Assembly: GCF_015594925.2 (NCBI RefSeq)
Contig: NZ_CP087590.1
Location: forward strand, 1,240,001 to 1,304,000
Reading direction: 5' to 3'
Length of the DNA stretch: 64,000 nt
Origin: Vibrio sp. VB16
GTDB lineage: Bacteria; Pseudomonadota; Gammaproteobacteria; Enterobacterales; Vibrionaceae
Both the position numbers and the translations under genes were made by a program. Position 1 is the first letter of the stretch; every line of letters begins with the position of its first letter. Below, in pieces: positions 17,070-25,688 of this stretch. Below the pieces are notes generated by a model, which saw only the letters and a program-made list of their open reading frames with translations, ran no database searches and had not been told where the DNA came from.

Positions 17070-18395
17070 ATGGATACAGAAAAGCTCACCCGTTTGGTCA
17101 GATGTTACTTTAGCCAACCTGAAAGGAGGCTAACGGTCGCTGCGGGTCGATCCATCATATTGCAAGGTGGTGATAATGAGCGACTGTATTATGTCTGGAA
17201 AGGAGAGATTGAAGGCTACATTGTTGATGAAGAGAGCGAAAGAGAAACGAAGATCTTTAATGGAACCGAAGGTGCCTTTTTAGGGGTCCACAGTTTTTTC
17301 TCTGAAACACTCATTGCTTCTTCAACGGTTGTCGCTAAAACCGATGTCGAACTTGCTTGGATAGATGGGCAGACGCGGGCGGTAGAGCCAGAATATTATG
17401 GTCCGTTAGCGGCTCAATTTACGCCCGTTATTGTGAGTGAATTATCGCGTCGACAGATGAGAGCAATACGGGAATCTATCGCCAAAGAAGAGGCATTGCA
17501 AAAGCTATATACCGCTGAGCAAATGACCACATTAGGACAGCTTGCGGCAGGTATCGCGCATGAGCTTAATAATGCCGTCGGCGTATTGAGCAGTAAGACC
17601 GAGCGGATGCAGTCGGTGATCTCTCAGTTGATGGAAGAACTTCACCCTGAGGCGAGCGTCTTTTTGGAGCAAGGGTTATTGCAAGGGCAGGTCGCGAGTT
17701 CTTCGGAGATCCGTAAACGTGCTAGAGAACTTGAATCAGAATTGGGTTTATCCCGTGATCTCTCCAAATCTTTAGCTCGAGCGGTACCGAGAGGTGAAAT
17801 ACCCAAACAGTGGCTAGAGAACCCGAACGAAGCCATACGTTATTGGAAAGTCGGTCGCGACTTACACGATATGCGATTAGCCGCAAGGCACTCAGTGGGT
17901 ATAGTTAAGTCGGTGAAGCAACTCGGTCGCTCGGATATTGATACCGATGAGTGGTTGGATGTAAACGAGTCGATTAACAAAGCTATCGCTTTATTACAAA
18001 GCGATTTACGGAGAGTGTCAGTGCATCTAAGTCCTGCCAATCTTCCGAAATTTAAAGGTTCGTCTACTGAATTGGTTCAGATTTGGGCGAATATTATGAA
18101 AAATGCCTGTGATGCAATGGAAGATACGGCGGAGCCAGCTATTGAGATTGCCACACGGTATACAAACAAACGGATTCTTGTCACGATTTCCAATAATGGC
18201 CCTGAAATTGATGAATTAACGCGACGTCAGATTTTTCAGCCAAACTTCACTACCAAGAAAGGTGGACTCTCTTTTGGCTTAGGGCTTGGACTTTCAATCG
18301 TGAAAAGAATAGTAAGTGGTTATGGTGGAACTATTGCTGTGAAAAGCGGTTCGGAAAAAACCATTTTTAGAATTAAATTGCCAGTCGAGGAATAA
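17070..18395 (+). CDS. Soluble histidine kinase with N-terminal cyclic-nucleotide-binding-type domain
   Basis: This 441-residue protein has no membrane helix. Residues about 1-130 have the cNMP-binding/Crp-like beta-roll pattern (RSIILQGGDNERLYYVWKGEIEGYIVDEE...GAFLGVHSFFSE). The phosphoacceptor is His164 in TLGQLAAGIAHELNNAVGVL. The C-terminal HATPase has an N-box (VQIWANIMKNACDAME), G1 (ISNNGPEIDE), F-box (IFQPNFTTKKGG) and G2 (FGLGLGLSIVKRIVSGYGG). A long insert (about 185-270) separates the H-box from the catalytic domain. The usual cyclic-nucleotide phosphate-binding Arg is not obvious, so the ligand may differ. It lies between a DASS transporter and a response regulator with gaps of five bases and one base. 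Confidence 0.88.
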   Translation: MDTEKLTRLVRCYFSQPERRLTVAAGRSIILQGGDNERLYYVWKGEIEGYIVDEESERETKIFNGTEGAFLGVHSFFSETLIASSTVVAKTDVELAWIDGQTRAVEPEYYGPLAAQFTPVIVSELSRRQMRAIRESIAKEEALQKLYTAEQMTTLGQLAAGIAHELNNAVGVLSSKTERMQSVISQLMEELHPEASVFLEQGLLQGQVASSSEIRKRARELESELGLSRDLSKSLARAVPRGEIPKQWLENPNEAIRYWKVGRDLHDMRLAARHSVGIVKSVKQLGRSDIDTDEWLDVNESINKAIALLQSDLRRVSVHLSPANLPKFKGSSTELVQIWANIMKNACDAMEDTAEPAIEIATRYTNKRILVTISNNGPEIDELTRRQIFQPNFTTKKGGLSFGLGLGLSIVKRIVSGYGGTIAVKSGSEKTIFRIKLPVEE

Positions 18396-18396
18396 T

Positions 18397-18870
18397 ATGG
18401 AGAAGTTAAACCTGATCTGTGTAGATGACCAACGTGAAGTATTGAGCGCGGTACTACAAGATCTAGAACCACTTAGTACTTGGTTAAACATAGAAGATTG
18501 CGAATCAGCAGCTGAAGCTCTCGAATTGATGGATGATTTTGACGCGGAAGGCGAATTTGTCGCCTTGATTATCTCTGATCACGTTATGCCGGGTAAAACC
18601 GGGGTGGAGTTGTTGACTGAAATCTCCCAAGACGGTCGTTTTTCAACAACAAAAAAAATCTTGCTGACCGGACAAGCGACGCATCAAGATACCATCACTG
18701 CTATTAATCTTGCTCGTATCGAGAGTTATTTTGAAAAGCCTTGGAATGCGGAAGTTTTACGCGAACGCGCAAGAACACTGGTCACAGAGTTTATATTTGA
18801 CCAAGGATTGGACTACACCGACTATCAGGGTAATTTAGACCAAAATGTGGTTTTAGCTCGCCTTCGTTAA
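18397..18870 (+). CDS. Single-domain-type response regulator
   Basis: The 157-residue protein is a receiver domain: acidic pair Asp10-Asp11 in CVDDQREV, phosphoacceptor Asp61 in LIISDHVMPGKTGVE, Thr in LLTGQATHQD, and Lys in YFEKPWN. After the receiver only about 35 residues remain (ARTLVTEFIFDQGLDYTDYQGNLDQN), too short for a DNA-binding domain, so output is probably by protein contact or by feedback on the kinase. It starts one base after the kinase stop. The obvious partner is the soluble kinase upstream; the downstream target is unknown. Confidence 0.88.
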   Translation: MEKLNLICVDDQREVLSAVLQDLEPLSTWLNIEDCESAAEALELMDDFDAEGEFVALIISDHVMPGKTGVELLTEISQDGRFSTTKKILLTGQATHQDTITAINLARIESYFEKPWNAEVLRERARTLVTEFIFDQGLDYTDYQGNLDQNVVLARLR

Positions 18871-18887
18871 ATTTATGAAATCAAAGC

Positions 18888-18919
18888 TTGACCTTGGAGT
18901 TAACTCCAAGGTTTATGCT
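18888..18919 (+). promoter_or_regulatory. ZntR/MerR-type zntA promoter
   Basis: A -35 TTGACC (18888-18893) and a -10 TATGCT (18914-18919) are separated by 20 bases. A perfect 20-base palindrome (18892-18911: CCTTGGAGTT and its reverse complement) fills the spacer. The over-long spacer and the dyad GGAGT/ACTCC reproduce the E. coli PzntA layout, where ZntR untwists the promoter when bound to zinc. The zntA ATG follows at 18973. No merR-type gene is in the window. Confidence 0.88.
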
Positions 18920-18972
18920 TGTTGGTATCTTAACAAAAGTCATTTACACCAAATGGTGATAAAGGAGATACC

Positions 18973-21252
18973 ATGTGTACTAAACACAAAGGCTGCCAAT
19001 CAAAGGCAACCGCTCAGAATATCAGTAGCACTAGCTGCTCTACTCCAATGATTACCCAGATAAAAGCCATCGGTGGCGAAAATGAAGGCTGCTGTAGCGG
19101 TGAATCTGGTACTTGCAGTAGTGGTTCTGACCCTTCAGAGGAAAGTGACCCCTCAGGTTTACAAGCCCTTTTTACTCAAAGCTGGAAAATTGCAGGGATG
19201 GACTGCCCATCCTGTGCTCGAAAAATTGAAATGGCGGTTAGCAATATTTCCGGTGTTAGCGATGTTAAAGTACTATTTGCTACTGAAAAACTCGTCGTTA
19301 AATACGATAATGCGGCGCTGGCTCAAACCATCGAATCTGTCGCGCTAAAGACCGGTTTCCCGTTAAATCTATATACCTCTCAACCTACTACAGACGATGA
19401 TTTCAGTCTGCGCGGCCTATTCAAACAAAATATCAAAGTTATCTCTCTTGCGATCGCGATGCTTATCTCTTTTGCATTACAACCACTTCTACCTCAATTC
19501 AGTGAGTGGTCTTTTGTTGCAATTTGTTTGTTAGGGTTGGTACCTATCGGTAAAAAAGCGATGATACTAGCGAGATCTGGTACTCCGTTTTCAATTGAAA
19601 CGCTGATGAGTGTCGCTGCAATTGGGGCTCTGTATCTAGGTGAAACGATTGAAGCGGCAATGGTTTTACTGTTGTTTTTACTTGGAGAAAAACTCGAAGC
19701 CTACGCCTCTTCAAGGGCAAGAAGTGGGGTAAAGTCTTTAATGGCTTTGGTTCCTGAAGACGCGGTAAAGATTGTGGAAGGAGAACGGGTTCACGTCTCA
19801 GTTAGTGAATTAAATCCCGAAGACATTATTGAGGTCTCTCCTGGCTCTCGGCTTCCTGCTGATGGGGTGATCCTAACCTCGGCCAGTTTCGATGAAAGTG
19901 CGTTAACGGGGGAGTCACTTCCGGTAGAACATCTAGTAGACGACCAGGTTCTTGCTGGCTCTGTCGTCGTCGATAAAGTGGTTCGCTTGCGGGTTACCTC
20001 TAAGCAAGGTGAAAACGCCATTGATCGCATACTGCACCTAATCGAACAAGCAGAGTCGCACAAAGCGCCACTTGAACGTTTTCTCGATAGATTCAGTCGT
20101 TGGTATACCCCTGCCATGATGGCTTTAGCATTATTGGTCATTATTACTCCTCCGCTTCTGCTTGAGCAGCCTTGGGAGACATGGGTATACCGAGGCCTTG
20201 CTTTACTGCTTATAGCTTGTCCTTGTGCGTTGGTTATCTCTACGCCTGCTGCCATAACTTCTGGGTTAGCGGTTGCCGCTAAACGTGGGGCGTTAATAAA
20301 AGGTGGAGCAGCACTCGAGCAACTAGGACGCATAGAAACAGTCGCTTTTGACAAAACGGGTACACTGACCAAAGGTAAACCGAAAGTGACGGACGTTTTG
20401 CCGTTAGGGAATATAACGAAAGAACGCTTGCTCGCGCTAACCGCATCCATCGAATTAGGTTCAAGCCACCCATTAGCGAAGTCGTTAGTGGCTTACGTTA
20501 AGAGTCAACATATCACCATATCGGAAGCGACCGAGAAAACGGCTATTGCGGGTATTGGTGTTTCTGGAATCATTGCGGGCGTTAACTATAGTATAAGCGC
20601 GCCAAGCAAAGTTAACGTGCCGATATCGACGGAGATAGAGCAACACGTTGCTCGTCTAGAGAGTGTAGGTAAAACAACGGTTCTAGTCTTGGAGGCGTCG
20701 AAGGTGATTGGCATTCTTGCATGGCAAGATACCCTGCGTGAGGATGCGAAAGACGCGATAGATAAGCTACACAAACTAGGTATCAGTACGTTAATGCTTA
20801 CAGGCGACAATGCGCGAAGTGCAAAAGGTATTGCTGACAAGATTGGTGTTGTATACGAGGCGGGTCTGCTTCCTGAAGATAAAGTGGATTTTGTTCAGCA
20901 GCTTGCGAAAACGAAGCATGTTGCGATGGTTGGCGATGGTATCAATGACGCGCCAGCCATGAAAGCGGCGTCAATCGGTATTGCGATGGGCAGCGGCACC
21001 GATGTTGCTCTGGAAGCGGCAGATTCGGCCTTGACCCATAACCGTCTGACGGATGTAGCAGAAATCATTATTCTTTCGAAAGCAACATTGGCAAATATTC
21101 GTCAAAATATCGCTTTGGCATTAGGGTTAAAAGCTGTGTTTTTGGTGACGAGCCTTCTGGGTATTACTGGATTATGGTTGGCGGTATTGGCAGACAGTGG
21201 TGCGACATTATTAGTAACAGCAAATGCTTTAAGATTGTTGAGGTTGAAATAG
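18973..21252 (+). CDS. zntA: Zn2+/Cd2+/Pb2+-exporting P1B-type ATPase ZntA
   Basis: This 759-residue inner-membrane heavy-metal pump has an N-terminal HMA domain with GMDCPSCA (about residues 75-82), the intramembrane metal site CPC in LIACPCALVIST, phosphorylation site DKTGTLTKGKP, ATP-binding region SSHPLAKS and hinge GDGINDAPAMK. The CPC motif plus a ZntR-type promoter argues for Zn/Cd/Pb rather than copper. Ahead of the HMA domain is a Cys/Ser/Gly-rich leader of about 65 residues with seven cysteines (residues 2, 8, 22, 40, 41, 47 among them), which may be an extra metal-binding tail. AAGGAG precedes the ATG. It is transcribed alone; the following gene has its own CRP-type promoter region. 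Confidence 0.93.
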   Translation: MCTKHKGCQSKATAQNISSTSCSTPMITQIKAIGGENEGCCSGESGTCSSGSDPSEESDPSGLQALFTQSWKIAGMDCPSCARKIEMAVSNISGVSDVKVLFATEKLVVKYDNAALAQTIESVALKTGFPLNLYTSQPTTDDDFSLRGLFKQNIKVISLAIAMLISFALQPLLPQFSEWSFVAICLLGLVPIGKKAMILARSGTPFSIETLMSVAAIGALYLGETIEAAMVLLLFLLGEKLEAYASSRARSGVKSLMALVPEDAVKIVEGERVHVSVSELNPEDIIEVSPGSRLPADGVILTSASFDESALTGESLPVEHLVDDQVLAGSVVVDKVVRLRVTSKQGENAIDRILHLIEQAESHKAPLERFLDRFSRWYTPAMMALALLVIITPPLLLEQPWETWVYRGLALLLIACPCALVISTPAAITSGLAVAAKRGALIKGGAALEQLGRIETVAFDKTGTLTKGKPKVTDVLPLGNITKERLLALTASIELGSSHPLAKSLVAYVKSQHITISEATEKTAIAGIGVSGIIAGVNYSISAPSKVNVPISTEIEQHVARLESVGKTTVLVLEASKVIGILAWQDTLREDAKDAIDKLHKLGISTLMLTGDNARSAKGIADKIGVVYEAGLLPEDKVDFVQQLAKTKHVAMVGDGINDAPAMKAASIGIAMGSGTDVALEAADSALTHNRLTDVAEIIILSKATLANIRQNIALALGLKAVFLVTSLLGITGLWLAVLADSGATLLVTANALRLLRLK

Positions 21253-21381
21253 TGGCATTTGGACAGGATAAATTTCAGATGCTTGCTATTCTTTTAATTG
21301 AACGAATTCCATTCAAAAGCGTAGAAAAACGTGATGCCAATCGGTTTTCTATGTAATGGATAGTGTAATGTAAGTTTATAT

Positions 21382-21397
21382 TGTGATTGCGATCACT
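21382..21397 (+). promoter_or_regulatory. CRP-cAMP binding site upstream of udp
   Basis: TGTGATTGCGATCACT matches the CRP consensus TGTGA-N6-TCACA at nine of ten positions. It lies 93 bases before the udp ATG, fitting activation of nucleoside catabolism as known for E. coli udp, which CRP and CytR control jointly. A CytR site is not evident by eye. Confidence 0.8.
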
Positions 21398-21489
21398 CTA
21401 TGGGTGGCATTTGTTCGCTACAGTTTGTCTGTCAACTTCACCCATATTCTGGATTAGCAAAATGCTGAGTCCACATTAAGGAGCCATCT

Positions 21490-22248
21490 ATGTCTCAACC
21501 TGTTTTTCACCTTGGTATTACTGCGGCCGATCTTAAAGGCGCAACTGTCGCTATTATTCCTGGTGATCCAGATCGCGTGCCAAAAATTGCCGCTGAAATG
21601 GATAATGCAGTACAACTTTCAAGCCACCGTGAATACAATGTTTACTTGGCAGAATTAGATGGCACACCTGTTGTAGTTTGTTCTACGGGTATTGGCGGTC
21701 CTTCTACTTCTATTGCAGTTGAAGAACTTGCGCAATGTGGTGTACGTACATTCTTACGCGTGGGTACGACTGGTGCTATTCAATCAGATGTAAACGTCGG
21801 AGATATGATTGTTTCTACTGGTTCCGTTCGTTTAGATGGCGCTAGTTTGCATTTTGCTCCGCTAGAGTTTCCAGCCGTTGCAAACTTTGAAGTTGCAACT
21901 GCAATGAAAGAAGCGGTAGAAGAGTCGGGCGCGAAAGTGCACATGGGCGTAACGGCGTCGAGTGATACTTTCTATCCAGGACAAGAGCGTTACGATACGT
22001 TCTCTGGTCGTGTTGTTAAGCGTTTCCAAGGTTCAATGCAAGAGTGGCAAGACATGGGGGTTCTAAATTTCGAAATGGAATCTGCAACACTATTTACAAT
22101 GTGTGCGAGCTCTGGTCTTAAAGCTGGCTGTGTTGCGGGTGTTATAATCAACCGTACTCAGAAAGAGATTCCTGATCATGCAACGCTTAAAGAAACTGAG
22201 ACTCGTTCTATTCAGGTCGTTATTGCTGCTGCGCGTAAAATGCTTTAA
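21490..22248 (+). CDS. udp: Uridine phosphorylase
   Basis: The 252-residue cytoplasmic enzyme matches the length of E. coli Udp (253). It starts VFHLGITAADLKGATVAIIPGDPDRVPKIA, with the phosphate-binding GDPDR loop, and has RVGTTGAIQ and FEMESATLF (nucleoside/ribose contacts). It converts uridine and phosphate to uracil and ribose-1-phosphate in pyrimidine salvage. AAGGAG lies upstream of the ATG. A CRP site (21382-21397) and a strong terminator (22298-22335) frame it as a single-gene unit. Confidence 0.95.
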   Translation: MSQPVFHLGITAADLKGATVAIIPGDPDRVPKIAAEMDNAVQLSSHREYNVYLAELDGTPVVVCSTGIGGPSTSIAVEELAQCGVRTFLRVGTTGAIQSDVNVGDMIVSTGSVRLDGASLHFAPLEFPAVANFEVATAMKEAVEESGAKVHMGVTASSDTFYPGQERYDTFSGRVVKRFQGSMQEWQDMGVLNFEMESATLFTMCASSGLKAGCVAGVIINRTQKEIPDHATLKETETRSIQVVIAAARKML

Positions 22249-22297
22249 TTATTGATCGGTTGCTCTTGTCATTTTAGGAGCAACGTTGCTTAATAAT

Positions 22298-22335
22298 AAA
22301 AATCCCGAATACATTCAGTATTCGGGATTTTTTGT
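22298..22335. terminator. Bidirectional terminator between udp and the CARF nuclease gene
   Basis: AAAATCCCGAATAC pairs with GTATTCGGGATTTT around a short loop, with A-rich sequence on the left and T-rich on the right. It can therefore end udp on the plus strand and the convergent gene on the minus strand. Confidence 0.88.
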
Positions 22336-22366
22336 TGTCAGTCTTATCTAAAATTGCAGCCCAACA

Positions 22367-23527
22367 TCACAATTCATCGTGACCACCTGCATCAGCGAAC
22401 CAGAGAGTTAGGTGTTTTTTCAGGTCCTTCAGTTCATCAGGACCGATAAGTGCTAACCCTAAGTCTTCCGCACGAGTGATATCGTTGTGTCTTAGTGGAC
22501 GGAAGCTAACTAACATCGCTCGAGCTTGTAAGCCACCCAATAAATCTCTCAAGGACTCGAGTTTGTAAAGAGTATCGTCACCGTCGTCGCGCATGCCCTT
22601 TGTTTTGCACTCTATTATATGCAGTTTGTTGTTCACAACAGTAGCTACATCGAGCTCATTTCGGACTTCACGTTCACCTAACTGGCGATACACCTGAACA
22701 TTGAGAGAATGGTCTTGAATGGTTGGTAGTTCATCTTGAATTTGCTTAACGGTGCTATGGACCAGTGTTTCAAGCCACTCTCCATTAGAAAATCGCCTTG
22801 CGTCTTCGCTCGCAAATTTGAGAATTCCATTTTGATAGGTTGCAAGCTGTGTGTCCACAAGGTCGGAGAGAAGCATATTCACTTCGCGATAGCTTTGCTG
22901 TTTTTCGGTTAAACTCACCTCTAATTTTTGCTCTTTACGACACGTTGTTGCCAAGTAGTTGAGTGTCGCGAGTCCAGGGCCAAGTTCGAGGGCATTGCCT
23001 GCCCACCTTTGTCCGAGTTCATAGAGTTGTTGATCGAGTTGATCCGGCAAGTCATGTTCGTTAAATTCAGCCCGCGCACCAAAAATAGTTAGATAGTCAG
23101 CAATCGTGATATGGTCTTCTAGTTGAGCATCTTTGTTTTCTTCCGGATAAATCCAGCAAATCTTATCGCTGTTTGGTTCAACAACGAAGATCTCCCAAGC
23201 ATTGCGTCGAAACATCTCATAAACAGGCAATAGGCGATGACGCAAACCACAACTGGCGTTGAGCTTTAGCTCTTTGCCACGTTGACGAAGATTTGTTTCT
23301 AGTTGATGTATCGCTTGTCTAATCAAAGGTGTGTCAGCGATTGATGTTATTTCAAAAAATTCGGTTTCAATATTTCGTTTGTCTAAAACGTATTTGAGCC
23401 TCTGAAACATTGTCTTTTGGTTTTTGTCCCCAATAAAGATGATGTGCTCGCAGATTGCTCTATTATCAAAAAGCGGCGTGATTAAGCGGATGGGATCTCG
23501 ATCAATAATACCAACGTGAATGGCCAT
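22367..23527 (-). CDS. CARF-domain PD-(D/E)XK nuclease (DUF1887, VC1899/Card1 family)
   Basis: The 386-residue protein matches the architecture of V. cholerae VC1899 and of Card1. Residues 1 to about 145 form a Rossmann-like CARF domain (MAIHVGIIDRDPIRLITPLF; IIFIGDKNQ; LKLNASCGLRHRLLPVYEMF). A winged-helix-like linker follows, then a C-terminal restriction-like nuclease with Glu253 (GEWLE), Asp293 (NELDV) and Glu306-Cys-Lys308 (IIECK). All metal-binding and catalytic positions are present, so it should be active. CARF domains bind cyclic oligoadenylates made by type III CRISPR complexes; family members cut single-stranded or nicked DNA and RNA when activated. No cas gene or repeat array is seen within 64 kb. 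The neighbouring chemoreceptor gene is also adjacent in V. cholerae, so this is a resident core gene of the genus. Confidence 0.85.
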   Translation of the reverse strand: MAIHVGIIDRDPIRLITPLFDNRAICEHIIFIGDKNQKTMFQRLKYVLDKRNIETEFFEITSIADTPLIRQAIHQLETNLRQRGKELKLNASCGLRHRLLPVYEMFRRNAWEIFVVEPNSDKICWIYPEENKDAQLEDHITIADYLTIFGARAEFNEHDLPDQLDQQLYELGQRWAGNALELGPGLATLNYLATTCRKEQKLEVSLTEKQQSYREVNMLLSDLVDTQLATYQNGILKFASEDARRFSNGEWLETLVHSTVKQIQDELPTIQDHSLNVQVYRQLGEREVRNELDVATVVNNKLHIIECKTKGMRDDGDDTLYKLESLRDLLGGLQARAMLVSFRPLRHNDITRAEDLGLALIGPDELKDLKKHLTLWFADAGGHDEL

Positions 23528-23619
23528 TTAACGTCCTTACTAATTATAAGTATTGGCCGGCATTAAAATTTTGTGGGAAGGGTTCGCTGGCCTTACATTT
23601 TATATTGTAGTAACTATAT

Positions 23620-23657
23620 AAAAAACAAGGGTGAATTGATAACAATTCACCCTTGTT
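23620..23657 (-). terminator. Rho-independent terminator of the minus-strand chemoreceptor gene
   Basis: A 15-bp perfect stem joins 23624-23638 (AACAAGGGTGAATTG) to 23643-23657 with loop ATAA. On the minus strand it is followed by TTTTTATATAG. It lies 39 bases after the chemoreceptor stop. Confidence 0.85.
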
Positions 23658-23696
23658 AAAGTAAAAATTGACCTTAACATGACCTAGAGTTTGAAT

Positions 23697-25688
23697 TTAG
23701 AGCTTAAATCGGCTCACCAAGCTCTCTTGCTCCTGCGCGATAGTGCTTAAGTTCTCGCTTACAGAGGCAATTTCTGACATCGCGTGATAACTTTCATCGG
23801 CAATCTGATTAATGCCTTCTAAACTTTGCGCTATGTCGCCAGTGGTTGTGCTTTGTTCCGCAGCCGCTTCAGATATATGTGTACTCATTTGACTAATTTC
23901 GAGTATTAACGCCTGAATTTCTTCCATAGAGCTGTTTGCATTTGACGCCTGAGCAACGGAGTTCTCCATATCACCCATGCAGCTTTCAATGATCTGATTG
24001 GCTGATTTTGAACTCGATTGAAGGTTTGCGATCATGCTCTCGATTTCAGTGGTCGACTCCGTCGTCTTCTGAGCCAACACTCTGACTTCGTCCGCGACGA
24101 CAGCGAACCCTCTACCTTGTTCGCCTGCTCTCGCGGCTTCTATCGCGGCGTTGAGTGCAAGTAGGTTAGTTTGTTCGGCTATGCCTCGAATAACATCTAA
24201 GATCGATCCAATTTCGCTGCTCATTTTTTGTAGCTCGGATACGGCACTTACCGAATCGGTTAATCGACTTTCGAGCTGGTTGATTGTGGTGATGTTCTGA
24301 CTCATTACTTGTCGACCACTATCAGAAGCGCTTTCTACTTGATGTACCTTGTCTAACGAGCTTAGTGCGCTTTGTGATACCTCTGCGACAGAATGGGCCA
24401 TCTCTGTCATTGCCGTGGCCACATTAGCGGTTTGTTCTCGCTGACTACTAAGTTGGGTTTGTGCATTGTTTGAGGTGGATTGATTGGTTGTAGATGCATT
24501 CGTCAGGTTGTGCGACGCGCTACTGAGCTGTTGCAGAATGTTATGTAGGTTATCTGCTAGGGTATTAATATGACCACTCACACGGCCAAACTCGTTGTTG
24601 TAGCGAATCTCAATACGCTTGGTCATGTCACCGTCTGCGAGGCTTTCTAGCGTATCAAAGATGCGGGTAAGAGGTTCTCTTACGCTATGGGCCAGACGAT
24701 AACCGATCACGATCGCAATGATTGCCACCACGATACCTATAATGATGGCCTGTAAACGACCATCTTTATAGATGTTCTCAGCCTCCGTAAGTGTGCCATT
24801 GAGTTCTTCTGTTGCAACACGATTAAATCCACCAAGCAGATTCATGGTTTTGTCAACTTCTGCGGCTAGGTTCTCAACGTTCATGTATAGGCTAGAACGC
24901 GCTTCCAAAAAGGCCGAATGTTGATCCAGAACGCCGCCTTTTTTGCCTATATCTTTAGTAAATTGTTTCACTGGGTTATCGAAAGAGAATTTGATCGATG
25001 GAAGCTGAGTCGTTAAACCTTCATATGCATAGACGAGCTGCGCGACCGATTTTTTATTATCAGCGAACGATTTTGCTACAAACTCAAGGTCATCACTCGC
25101 AAGCGCGTCTGAGGTGACGATTTCGGCTTTTTTAAGCTTCAAGAAATAACTTTTGGCCAATAGTTTAATAGAAATGCTGCTTTGATCATCTACAAAATCT
25201 TTCATGCCGACGGTCAATTCGGAATGAAGTCGTTGGTAATTACGCGTTGATTTTCGAACCTGTTCTTGAGCAACAGACATATCCTGGTAATTACCCATTG
25301 CATCTTGTGCAACGGAAAAGTACGTTGTTTCTAGGTCTTTTAACTGGAGTATATCCTTCTGCAAGGATGGGTAGTTTGAGCTTGCCGTTTCGAGCTGGCT
25401 AAATACTTGTTCAAAGCTATCTTGAGCCTGTTGAAAATTACTCTTATTTTGCTCCATCCGTTCCACATCTTGTGTGGTTAGAAAGTCTTTAAATGCTTTA
25501 TCAGCAGAAAGCAGTTTAACGCTTGTCTGATTTGAAAGCGACACGAGTGGCAATGACTTCTCGGTTACCGTGCTGAACATAGCGTGAATATTACTCATGC
25601 CATTCAGCATGATAGTGACAGTGGCGATAAACATGACCACCAAAATGGTAAATCCGGTGTACATACGCCTGATTACAGACCCTTTCAT
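23697..25688 (-). CDS. Methyl-accepting chemotaxis protein
   Basis: This 663-residue chemoreceptor has a first membrane helix at about residues 11-32 (GFTILVVMFIATVTIMLNGM), a periplasmic helical bundle of about 270 residues, a second helix (AIIIGIVVAIIAIVIGYRLA), a HAMP domain (DTLESLADGDMTKRIEIRYNNEFGRV) and the conserved tip IAEQTNLLALNAAIEAARAGEQGRGFAVVADEVRVLAQKTT. Ligand unknown. A GGGGAGAG ribosome site precedes the ATG. It lies directly upstream of the CARF nuclease gene in the same orientation, but a strong terminator separates them, so it is an independent unit. The signalling half resembles the receptor at 11279-13267, but the sensor halves do not. Confidence 0.93.
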   Translation of the reverse strand: MKGSVIRRMYTGFTILVVMFIATVTIMLNGMSNIHAMFSTVTEKSLPLVSLSNQTSVKLLSADKAFKDFLTTQDVERMEQNKSNFQQAQDSFEQVFSQLETASSNYPSLQKDILQLKDLETTYFSVAQDAMGNYQDMSVAQEQVRKSTRNYQRLHSELTVGMKDFVDDQSSISIKLLAKSYFLKLKKAEIVTSDALASDDLEFVAKSFADNKKSVAQLVYAYEGLTTQLPSIKFSFDNPVKQFTKDIGKKGGVLDQHSAFLEARSSLYMNVENLAAEVDKTMNLLGGFNRVATEELNGTLTEAENIYKDGRLQAIIIGIVVAIIAIVIGYRLAHSVREPLTRIFDTLESLADGDMTKRIEIRYNNEFGRVSGHINTLADNLHNILQQLSSASHNLTNASTTNQSTSNNAQTQLSSQREQTANVATAMTEMAHSVAEVSQSALSSLDKVHQVESASDSGRQVMSQNITTINQLESRLTDSVSAVSELQKMSSEIGSILDVIRGIAEQTNLLALNAAIEAARAGEQGRGFAVVADEVRVLAQKTTESTTEIESMIANLQSSSKSANQIIESCMGDMENSVAQASNANSSMEEIQALILEISQMSTHISEAAAEQSTTTGDIAQSLEGINQIADESYHAMSEIASVSENLSTIAQEQESLVSRFKL

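Noticed and set aside
19791..20450. Long (219-codon) minus-strand frame opposite zntA
   Set aside because: Antisense to the conserved core of the ATPase; Ser/Arg/Pro-rich translation typical of an antisense shadow.
21174..21356. Possible small gene after zntA
   Set aside because: Starts inside the zntA coding sequence, has no ribosome site, and shows no family pattern.
22367..25688. CRISPR-Cas locus around the CARF nuclease
   Set aside because: Looked for direct repeats with regular spacing and for Cas10/Csm/Cmr-like proteins in the flanking 20 kb; none seen. The neighbours are udp, a chemoreceptor and hinT.
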